Positions 1 to 5,306 of a DNA stretch of 6,499 nt are shown piece after piece. The position numbers were made by a program, and so were the translations under genes. The stretch is from contig USPT01000055.1 in the NCBI GenBank assembly GCA_900556705.1, forward strand, positions 1 to 6,499. Reading direction: 5' to 3'. Position 1 is the first letter of the stretch, and each line of letters starts with the position of its first letter. The notes beneath the pieces were generated by a model, which saw only the letters and a program-made list of their open reading frames with translations, was not told the origin of the DNA and did not search any database. This DNA comes from an uncultured Collinsella sp. (lineage in GTDB: Bacteria; Actinomycetota; Coriobacteriia; Coriobacteriales; Coriobacteriaceae).

Positions 1-377
1 TGCAAAGCTCGGGTGCCAGCGCGGTGTTTATCGCGCGCGGCATCTACGGCAATCCATGGGTGTTCGGCGATGCCCGAGCCCTTGCACTCGATGGCACGCC
101 GGTTCCTTCTCGCTCCTCGGTTGAGCGCCTGGATGCCCTGCGCGAGCACCTGACGCTCACGCACGAGCTGTTGCCGCTCATGTCGCGTGCCCGCACGTAC
201 GCAAGCTGGTATCTAAAGGGCATGCCCCATGCTGCCGCCTGGCGCGCTCAGGTGGTGCGTTGCTCCACATACGAGGAGTTCATGGCACTGGTCGATGATA
301 TCGAGCACGATGTGGTGGCCTGTGAGGCCGCACTTGCCGCCGGCGAGTCGGTGCCCGCTCATCCGTTGGAGGCCTAA
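1..377 (+). CDS. dusB: tRNA-dihydrouridine synthase, C-terminal part (5' end outside window)
   Basis: Dus enzymes are FMN- and NADPH-dependent and reduce specific uridines in tRNA to dihydrouridine in the cytoplasm. The visible 124 residues are read from base 3. They begin with the last strand-loop of the TIM barrel, GASAVFIARGIYGNPWVF, which matches the family's conserved FMN-phosphate loop and the G-R-G-x-x-G-N-P-W signature. The helical tRNA-binding domain follows, including SWYLKGMP and a later W-R-A segment. The Arg-Lys-His triplet that commonly precedes the WYLKG motif in DusB is not evident; the sequence there reads MSRARTYASWYLKG. The stop TAA (375-377) lies 2 bp before the hemW start, so the two genes are very likely co-transcribed. 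The GTG at 24 is internal, because the homologous frame stays open to the window edge. The family is clear. The DusB subtype is inferred because most actinobacteria carry a single Dus of this kind. Confidence 0.9.
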   Translation, partial: QSSGASAVFIARGIYGNPWVFGDARALALDGTPVPSRSSVERLDALREHLTLTHELLPLMSRARTYASWYLKGMPHAAAWRAQVVRCSTYEEFMALVDDIEHDVVACEAALAAGESVPAHPLEA

Positions 378-379
378 CG

Positions 380-1612
380 GTGGCCGTTACCGCGCTGTAC
401 GTGCATGTGCCGTTTTGCGCCCAAAAATGCCGGTACTGTGACTTTGACTCACGCAGTTTTGCTCCGTGCAACATGAGCGTTGCGCTCGATACCTATTTTG
501 AGCAGTTGTATGCGCGCCTCGATGCTTTTGGCGACGCAGGCGCGCTTGCACAGATCCGCACCGTCTATGTTGGCGGCGGCACGCCGTCGCTGGCGGGGGA
601 GCGTTTGGTAGAATTTGCCCGGCGTATCTCTGCGTGGTGCAAGCCTGTTGAGTTTACCTGCGAGGCCAATCCCGAATCGCTGACCGCAGAGCTTGCCACT
701 GCGCTTGCCGGGGTGGGTGTCACGCGCGTCTCTCTGGGCGTGCAAACGCTCGATAACGCCGAACTTACCGCCATCGGCCGCATTCACGATGCCGATCGGG
801 CGCTCGCTGCCATCACGACGGTCAAGGACGCTGGGCTTGTCGTGTCATGCGACCTGATGTGCGGCCTTCCCGGGCAGACCGACCTAAGCTGGCAGCGCAC
901 ACTCGATGGCGTGTTGGCGGCGGCGCCGCATCATGTGTCGGTGTACCCGCTCACGCTCGAGGAGGGCACGCCGCTCTATCGCATGGCGTGTCGCGACGAG
1001 TCGCTCGAGCCCGACGAGGATTTTCAGGCTGCATGCATGGATGCGGCGCGTGAGCGCCTGAATGCGGCCGGCTATCACCCGTATGAGGTGGCAAGCTACG
1101 CGCTCGACGGCCATGAGTGCGCCCACAACATTGCCTATTGGACCGGACAGGGCTATCTGGGTTTGGGCCGCTCTGCCGCCGGTATGCTCGACGCCGAGGA
1201 TTTCGATCGCTTGGCCGGGCTGTTTCCCGACGTGCTTGCTCGCGGCGATGCGTATCGCGTGCGCTTGGTGCAACGCGACGATGCCGCGACGACGTTTGAT
1301 GCCGAGTATCTGTCGCAGCGCGAGGCGGCGGCCGAGGATTTGATGCTTGCCTGTCGCATGACGCGTGGCATTGGGCCCGATCTGTTGGTTCGCTCGGCAA
1401 GCGTGATCGCTGCAGATGAGTTGGCGGCGGCCTGCGACCGTGCGGTCGAGTTGGGCCTTGCCACCTGGGTGCCCGATCATATTGAAGGACATGCGGGGCG
1501 CGTCACCTCGAAAGACGTTATCGCAGGTCGCGTCCGTGCTCGTTTAGCGCCCACTCACTTGGGCTGGCTCGATGGAAATGTGCTGTTCGAGCTGTTTTGG
1601 GGTCTAGCCTAG
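380..1612 (+). CDS. hemW: HemW-type radical SAM heme chaperone
   Basis: HemW is a radical-SAM-family protein related to coproporphyrinogen dehydrogenase HemN. It acts as a heme chaperone that delivers heme to membrane hemoproteins, not as a heme-synthesis enzyme. In the 410-residue product, the Fe-S motif is C13-x3-C17-x2-C20, followed by D-F rather than the extra Cys of true HemN, which favours HemW. Further family signatures are the N-terminal YVHVPF, GGGTPS (65-70), the downstream EANPES, SLGVQT and MCGLPGQT motifs, and the HemW-typical PYEVASYA...CAHNIAYW...GYLGLG stretch. The C-terminal winged-helix-like end reads LGWLDGN...FELFWGL, as is usual. Length is slightly above the common 375-400. 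The GTG start is set by TTGGAGG (366-372), 7 nt upstream and inside the dus coding end. A true coproporphyrin enzyme is less likely because the HemN fourth-Cys motif is absent. Confidence 0.93.
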   Translation: MAVTALYVHVPFCAQKCRYCDFDSRSFAPCNMSVALDTYFEQLYARLDAFGDAGALAQIRTVYVGGGTPSLAGERLVEFARRISAWCKPVEFTCEANPESLTAELATALAGVGVTRVSLGVQTLDNAELTAIGRIHDADRALAAITTVKDAGLVVSCDLMCGLPGQTDLSWQRTLDGVLAAAPHHVSVYPLTLEEGTPLYRMACRDESLEPDEDFQAACMDAARERLNAAGYHPYEVASYALDGHECAHNIAYWTGQGYLGLGRSAAGMLDAEDFDRLAGLFPDVLARGDAYRVRLVQRDDAATTFDAEYLSQREAAAEDLMLACRMTRGIGPDLLVRSASVIAADELAAACDRAVELGLATWVPDHIEGHAGRVTSKDVIAGRVRARLAPTHLGWLDGNVLFELFWGLA

Positions 1613-1615
1613 GCC
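1601..1615. repeat. Short imperfect dyad (GGTCTAG-c-CTAGGCC) at the hemW stop
   Basis: Two 7-bp arms match at 6 of 7 positions around a single central base, so the element cannot form a normal terminator hairpin. It contains CTAG twice, a tetramer that is scarce in many GC-rich bacterial genomes. It overlaps the hemW stop codon and lies 7 bp upstream of a possible -10 element for the next gene, a position where a dimeric DNA-binding protein could act. No known operator was recognised and chance remains plausible. Confidence 0.3.
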
Positions 1616-1622
1616 GCTCGGG

Positions 1623-1628
1623 TAGAAT
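1623..1628 (+). promoter_or_regulatory. Possible -10 element (TAGAAT) for the membrane J-protein gene
   Basis: TAGAAT matches the sigma-70-type TATAAT consensus at 5 of 6 positions and sits in an AT-richer patch of the 58-bp gap. It would start a leader of about 35 nt ahead of the well-placed ribosome binding site. The -35 partner is poor: TTGGGG (1597-1602) is 20 bp away. A second TA-rich run, TATATA (1637-1642), has no -35 at normal spacing. Read-through from hemW could equally serve this gene. Confidence 0.3.
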
Positions 1629-1655
1629 TACCGCAATATATACGCTGCTGTGAGC

Positions 1656-1661
1656 AGGAGG
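1656..1661 (+). promoter_or_regulatory. Ribosome binding site AGGAGG deciding the J-protein start
   Basis: A perfect AGGAGG lies 9 nt before ATG 1671 and 18 nt before the alternative ATG 1680. It falls inside, not upstream of, the longer reading that would begin at GTG 1650. It therefore selects ATG 1671. Confidence 0.8.
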
Positions 1662-1670
1662 TTGCCGCGC

Positions 1671-2774
1671 ATGGCGACGATGAACGAAAAAGATTACTAC
1701 GAGATTTTGGGTGTCTCCAAGGACGCCACCTCGCGTGATATACAGAAAGCCTTCCAGCAAAAGGCCCGCAAGCTCCATCCGGACGTCAACAAAGAACCGG
1801 ATGCCGAGGAAAAGTTCAAAGAGGTTTCCGAGGCCTATGCTGTGCTTTCGGACGAGCAGAAGCGTGCGCGCTACGACGCCATGCGCTCGGGCAATCCCTT
1901 TGCCGGCGCTCCCACGGCTTCGCCCTATGGCGGCGGTTACGCCGGCAGCGCGGGCTACGGCAATCCCTTTGAGGGCGGCTTTCCCTTTGGTGGCGCCTGG
2001 GGTCAGCCGCGTCGCGGGCAGGCTGCCTATAATCCCGAGAACGGCGCCAACGTGGTCGTCGATATTAAGCTCGACGCCAAGGAGGCCAAGGGCGGTGCCC
2101 GCAAGACCGTCCGCTATACGCGCTTCGATACCTGTGGTCACTGCGGCGGTTCGGGCTCTGTTTCGTCCGAGCATGCACATACCTGTCCGAGCTGCGGCGG
2201 TCGCGGCCACATCGATGTCGACCTGTCCTTTCTGTTTGGTGCCGGCACGTTCCAGTCTGTCTGCCCTGAGTGCGGTGGCTCCGGTAAGGTCGTCGCCGAC
2301 CCCTGTCCCGATTGCGGCGGCAGCGGGCGAACCCGTGTGACCTCCGAGCAGACGATTGAGTTTCCCGCCGGCACGCACGATGGCGACGAGGTCCGTATTG
2401 GCGGCATGGGTCACGCCGGCACCAACGGCGCCTCTGGCGGTGATCTGGTCGGTCGGGCCCATGTTGAGGCCGAGCGCCTGGAAGGCAAGGCCCGTACCGG
2501 TTTTTACCTGATGGGCATCGTGGCGCCGTTTTTGGTGCTATCGGCCATCTCGGGCGTGTTCTCGGCCTTTGCCGTGATGTGCTTTATTCCGTTTGCCATG
2601 GGCCTGTTCATGGTGCTCTCGGACGGCGTGCTGCACCGCAGCCTGCTGTGGTGGAAGCGCGGCGCGATGCAGTTTGCCAACGGTTTTGCCAACGGATTTA
2701 TGTTTGCGCTCGTGTCGGTTTGGTTTGCGAGCTGCTCGCAACGTGCCATGCTTTCGCCCTACGCAATGCAATAA
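1671..2774 (+). CDS. DnaJ-like type-A J protein with C-terminal membrane segments
   Basis: The 367-residue product starts like an ordinary DnaJ. J domain is at about 8-70 with HPD at 36-38, which in J proteins stimulates Hsp70 ATPase. A Gly/Phe-rich linker (about 73-117) contains GNPF twice. Four CxxCxGxG zinc motifs begin at C155, C172, C198 and C212, embedded in C-terminal domain I (about 126-265, with GGDLVGRAHVE near its end). Canonical DnaJ then continues into domain II and a dimerisation end of roughly 100 residues. Here the chain becomes strongly hydrophobic, with likely membrane segments at 277-297, 299-320 and 335-355. The basic stretch HRSLLWWKRG between the last two would be cytoplasmic by the positive-inside rule, consistent with a cytoplasmic J domain. 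The inferred role is recruiting DnaK to the membrane for membrane-protein folding or quality control. No frameshift is apparent, since the other frames show no domain II remnant. It lies directly upstream of a complete dnaJ and is probably an ancient tandem paralogue. Confidence 0.9.
   Translation: MATMNEKDYYEILGVSKDATSRDIQKAFQQKARKLHPDVNKEPDAEEKFKEVSEAYAVLSDEQKRARYDAMRSGNPFAGAPTASPYGGGYAGSAGYGNPFEGGFPFGGAWGQPRRGQAAYNPENGANVVVDIKLDAKEAKGGARKTVRYTRFDTCGHCGGSGSVSSEHAHTCPSCGGRGHIDVDLSFLFGAGTFQSVCPECGGSGKVVADPCPDCGGSGRTRVTSEQTIEFPAGTHDGDEVRIGGMGHAGTNGASGGDLVGRAHVEAERLEGKARTGFYLMGIVAPFLVLSAISGVFSAFAVMCFIPFAMGLFMVLSDGVLHRSLLWWKRGAMQFANGFANGFMFALVSVWFASCSQRAMLSPYAMQ
2673..2696 (+). repeat. Two 12-bp tandem units encoding FANG-FANG
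   Basis: TTTGCCAACGG(T/A) occurs twice in direct succession, with only the twelfth base differing. It sits at the start of the third predicted membrane segment of the J-like protein, giving FANGFANGF (335-343). It preserves the frame and looks like a small in-gene duplication. Confidence 0.7.
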
Positions 2775-2788
2775 CATCAAACCCTCTG

Positions 2789-2816
2789 TTTGCGGCCGGC
2801 CCAGCTTGGGTATAGG
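2789..2816 (+). promoter_or_regulatory. Possible dnaJ promoter (TTTGCG - 16 bp - TATAGG)
   Basis: The 81-bp gap between the two J-protein genes (2775-2855) has no gene and no terminator. TATAGG (2811-2816) matches the -10 consensus at 4 of 6 positions, and TTTGCG at 2789-2794 is a weak -35. Initiation near 2823 would give a leader of about 33 nt that includes the ribosome binding site. A competing reading is TTGGGT (2806-2811), 17 bp, AATAAT (2829-2834), but its start would fall almost on the ribosome binding site. The gap also holds the palindrome GGCCGGCC (2794-2801) and a small inverted repeat CCCA-gct-TGGG (2800-2810). No CIRCE (GAGTGCTAA-type) or HAIR (CTTGAGT-type) operator is visible. 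Confidence 0.3.
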
Positions 2817-2841
2817 ACGCACTGTGACAATAATGAAAGTC

Positions 2842-2847
2842 GGAAGG
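2842..2847 (+). promoter_or_regulatory. Ribosome binding site GGAAGG deciding the dnaJ start
   Basis: GGAAGG lies 8 nt before GTG 2856 and is the only purine-rich site near the point where J-domain homology begins (SENRDYYEVLG). This rules out extending the reading frame back to the TTG at 2790. Confidence 0.7.
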
Positions 2848-2855
2848 ATTCGGTC

Positions 2856-4004
2856 GTGTCGGAAAATAGGGATTACTACGAGGTGCTTGGCGTCGACAAG
2901 GATGCCGACGCGCGGACGATTAAGCGCGCGTTTCTAAAGAAGGCCCGTACCGTACACCCGGACGTTTCGGACGACCCCGAGGCCGAGGCTAAGTTCAAAG
3001 AGCTCAACGAGGCATATTCCGTTCTTTCCGATGAGCAGAAGCGTGCTAACTACGACCGTTACGGCACTGCCGACGGCCCCGGTGGCTCCGGCTACGTCGA
3101 TATCAACGATATCTTTGGTGGCATGGGCATGGACGACTTGTTCTCGTCGTTCTTTGGCGGCGGTGCCGGCGGTGGCGCCCGCAGCCGTCGTGAGCGTCGT
3201 CGCGGACGTGATATGGCCATCTCGCTTTCGGTGACGCTCGAGGAGGCGGCGCTCGGCTGCAAAAAGACAATCAGCTATGACCGCCTTGCTCCTTGCGAGG
3301 ACTGCAATGGCACCGGTAGGGCAGAGGGCGCACAGGAAAAGCAGTGCGGCCGCTGCCACGGTACGGGCTACGTCACGACGGTTCAGCGATCGTTTTTGGG
3401 CCAGGTTCAGTCTTCCTCGCCTTGCCCCGACTGCCATGGCGAGGGCACGGTTATCGATCATCCCTGCGAGACCTGCGACGGTCAAGGCCGCACGCCTTCG
3501 CACGAAAAGATCGACATCGATATTCCCGCCGGCGTTTCGACCGGTCGCCAGCTTCGTGTGAGCGGCTTTGGCGAGGCCGGCCTTCGCGGCGAGCCTTCGG
3601 GCGACCTGATTGTCAACGTGCGCGTCGCCGACCATGAGCGCTTTAAGCGCAACGGTGATGACCTGTACCTGGTGAGCGATATCTCGATTGCGCAGGCTGC
3701 GCTCGGCTGCGAGATTGAGGTCGAGGGCATTATGCCCGACGAGGTCGTTAAGGTGACGGTTCCCGCCGGCGCCCAGTACGGCGACACCGTGAGCGTCAAT
3801 AATTACGGCATGCCGCGCATTGGCGGTGGCGGTTCGCGTGGCCGCCTGATCGTGCAACTGCGCGTGGTCGTTCCCACCAATCTTTCCAATAAGCAGCGCG
3901 AGCTGCTCCGTGCTTTTGCCGATGAGATGGGCGATGACGTCGCTTCTGGTAAGAAGTCGGTGACCGACCGTATCAAGAGTGCCCTCGACGATATCCTCGA
4001 TTAA
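2856..4004 (+). CDS. dnaJ: Molecular chaperone DnaJ (Hsp40), full length
   Basis: DnaJ is the cytosolic co-chaperone that binds unfolded clients and hands them to DnaK while stimulating its ATPase. The 382-residue protein shows the complete type-A layout. J domain is at about 5-68 with HPD at 34-36. A Gly/Phe-rich linker (about 74-108) is followed by a very basic stretch, RSRRERRRGR (109-118). Four zinc motifs are CEDCNGTG (147), CGRCHGTG (164), CPDCHGEG (190) and CETCDGQG (204). Domain I, domain II (with VTVPAGAQYGD and YGMPRIGG) and the usual dimerisation end (PTNLSNKQRELLRAFA) complete it. Length is normal. The start is GTG 2856, supported by GGAAGG 8 nt upstream. Its stop overlaps the mtaB ribosome binding site, so it probably heads an operon with mtaB, phoH and ybeY. 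No grpE or dnaK lies beside it, so DnaK is presumably encoded elsewhere, perhaps with a second dnaJ as in other actinobacteria. Confidence 0.96.
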   Translation: MSENRDYYEVLGVDKDADARTIKRAFLKKARTVHPDVSDDPEAEAKFKELNEAYSVLSDEQKRANYDRYGTADGPGGSGYVDINDIFGGMGMDDLFSSFFGGGAGGGARSRRERRRGRDMAISLSVTLEEAALGCKKTISYDRLAPCEDCNGTGRAEGAQEKQCGRCHGTGYVTTVQRSFLGQVQSSSPCPDCHGEGTVIDHPCETCDGQGRTPSHEKIDIDIPAGVSTGRQLRVSGFGEAGLRGEPSGDLIVNVRVADHERFKRNGDDLYLVSDISIAQAALGCEIEVEGIMPDEVVKVTVPAGAQYGDTVSVNNYGMPRIGGGGSRGRLIVQLRVVVPTNLSNKQRELLRAFADEMGDDVASGKKSVTDRIKSALDDILD

Positions 4005-4013
4005 GGAGCCCGC

Positions 4014-5306
4014 GTGCTCGCACCCCATATTTCCGTCGTCAACCTCGGCTGCCGTGTCAACCGGGTTGAGTCTGACCGTATCACTGCCGATCTTATGCGC
4101 TTGGGCTTTGCTATTGTGGAGCCCCAGGATGCCGATCTGATCGTCATTAACACTTGTGCCGTTACGGGCGAGGCCGAGGCTAAGACCCGTAAGGCCGTCC
4201 GTCATGCGCTGGCCCATCCAAACGAGCCCTATGTGGTCGTGACCGGATGCGTGGTCAATTTGCATCCCGAGGAGCTGTCGGAGCTTTCGGATCGCGTGAT
4301 TGCCGAGCCGTCCAAGATAGATGTCGCCGAACGTGTTTGCGAGGTGCTGGGTGTTGAGTCCGATAGCGTTCCCGCCTGCAGCGATGGCGAGGTGGTCGAT
4401 GCGCTCGGTCGCTCTCGCCTGGGCGTGAAGATTCAGGATGGCTGCAACCATCGCTGCACCTATTGCATTGTGTGGAAGGCGCGCGGCCCCGAGCGCTCCG
4501 TGCCCGTCGAGTCCGTGCTCGAGCAAGTTCGCGAGGCCCAGGAGGCCGGCGTGCCCGAGGTGGTGCTGACCGGTGTGAACCTGGGTGCCTACGATGGCAA
4601 GAGCGCGACCGACGAGCACGTCGAAATCGATGAGCTGCTCGAGGCCATCATGGAGCGCACGTCTATTCCGCATGTGCGCATTTCCTCGGTCGAGCCCATG
4701 GATATCTCCGAGCGCCTGCTTAAGGTTATGGCGCGCTACCCGCAGCGTATCGCCCCGTTTTTGCACCTGCCCGTGCAGTCCGGCTGCACGGCGACCCTGC
4801 ATCGCATGGGCCGTCCCTATAGCGCCGAGGCCTTTGAGGACACGGTGCGTATGATTCGCGCCAACTTGCCCCAGGCGTCCCTTTCGTGCGATGTCATCGT
4901 CGGTTTTCCTGGTGAGACGGACGAGGAGTTCGAGGAGTCGCTGGCGCTGTGCCGCCGTGTGGGTTTCTCGCGTATGCACGTGTTCCGCTACAGCAAGCGT
5001 CCCGGTACCCTTGCTGCCGACATGCCCGACCAGGTGCCACCCGAGGTTATGGCCGAGCGCAGCCGCCGTATGCGGGCCGCCGCACAGGAGCTCGCTATTG
5101 CCGACGCTCGTCGTCGCGTGGGCACGGTCGAGCGTGCCGTGCTCGAGTATGGTGACAACCTGACGCTTGGCTCGTTCCATCATGCCCGTCTTGACGATAC
5201 CTGTGGACTTACAGGCCCGTGCCTGCTCGATGTTGCTATCATCGGAGTCGATGATTCCGGCTTGGTCCATGCACGCAGGGAGGTTCATGGAAGCCTCGAA
5301 GATTAG
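4014..5306 (+). CDS. mtaB: tRNA (t6A37) methylthiotransferase MtaB
   Basis: MtaB is a radical-SAM enzyme that converts N6-threonylcarbamoyladenosine at position 37 of ANN-decoding tRNAs to the 2-methylthio form, using two 4Fe-4S clusters. The 430-residue product has the N-terminal methylthiotransferase domain, with cluster ligands C13 (NLGCRVN), C48 (INTCAVT) and C79 (VTGCVVN). The radical-SAM domain carries C144-x3-C148-x2-C151. Supporting family motifs are IQDGC, LTGVNLGAY, RISSVEP, LHLPVQSGC, DVIVGFPGET and FRYSKRPGT, the last resembling MtaB rather than MiaB. After C151 the sequence is IVWKARGPERS, where family members usually have I-I-P-x-A-R-G. The C-terminal region, about 365 onwards, sits where the TRAM RNA-binding domain belongs but is weakly conserved. 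The start is GTG 4014, with AAGGAG (4003-4008) 5 nt upstream overlapping the dnaJ stop. The last 20 bp overlap phoH. RimO and MiaB are less likely on motif grounds. Confidence 0.92.
   Translation: MLAPHISVVNLGCRVNRVESDRITADLMRLGFAIVEPQDADLIVINTCAVTGEAEAKTRKAVRHALAHPNEPYVVVTGCVVNLHPEELSELSDRVIAEPSKIDVAERVCEVLGVESDSVPACSDGEVVDALGRSRLGVKIQDGCNHRCTYCIVWKARGPERSVPVESVLEQVREAQEAGVPEVVLTGVNLGAYDGKSATDEHVEIDELLEAIMERTSIPHVRISSVEPMDISERLLKVMARYPQRIAPFLHLPVQSGCTATLHRMGRPYSAEAFEDTVRMIRANLPQASLSCDVIVGFPGETDEEFEESLALCRRVGFSRMHVFRYSKRPGTLAADMPDQVPPEVMAERSRRMRAAAQELAIADARRRVGTVERAVLEYGDNLTLGSFHHARLDDTCGLTGPCLLDVAIIGVDDSGLVHARREVHGSLED
5277..5283 (+). promoter_or_regulatory. Ribosome binding site AGGGAGG for phoH inside mtaB
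   Basis: AGGGAGG ends only 3 nt before ATG 5287, closer than the usual 5-9 nt. It is nevertheless the strongest such site in the area and agrees with where PhoH homology begins. It lies within the mtaB coding end, so phoH translation is probably coupled to mtaB termination. Confidence 0.6.

Noticed and set aside
1650..1670. Upstream GTG start for the J-like protein
   Set aside because: It would place the strong AGGAGG inside the gene and adds seven residues with no J-domain resemblance. It also lacks its own binding site.
1518..2462. Minus-strand open frame of 314 codons opposite the J-like gene
   Set aside because: It is also in register with the plus-strand gene and rich in Ala, Gly, Arg and Thr as expected of an antisense shadow. 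No start context or family motif was seen.
2463..2774. Frameshift or decay of a normal DnaJ C-terminus
   Set aside because: The other two forward frames of this stretch contain no domain II motifs, the hydrophobic segments are well formed, and codon use stays like that of the rest of the gene.
2794..2810. Rho-independent terminator between the two J-protein genes
   Set aside because: The inverted repeat is only four base pairs and no T-run follows it.
2790..2855. Upstream TTG start for dnaJ
   Set aside because: The extra 22 residues are unlike any DnaJ N-terminus, and a good binding site precedes GTG 2856.
1613..2855. CIRCE or HAIR heat-shock operators near the J-protein genes
   Set aside because: Both gaps were read for TTAGCACTC/GAGTGCTAA and CTTGAGT/ACTCAAG pairs and none was found.
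5167..5286. Longer phoH beginning inside mtaB
   Set aside because: The added 40 residues lie wholly within mtaB codons in another frame and show no PhoH similarity. AGGGAGG marks ATG 5287.
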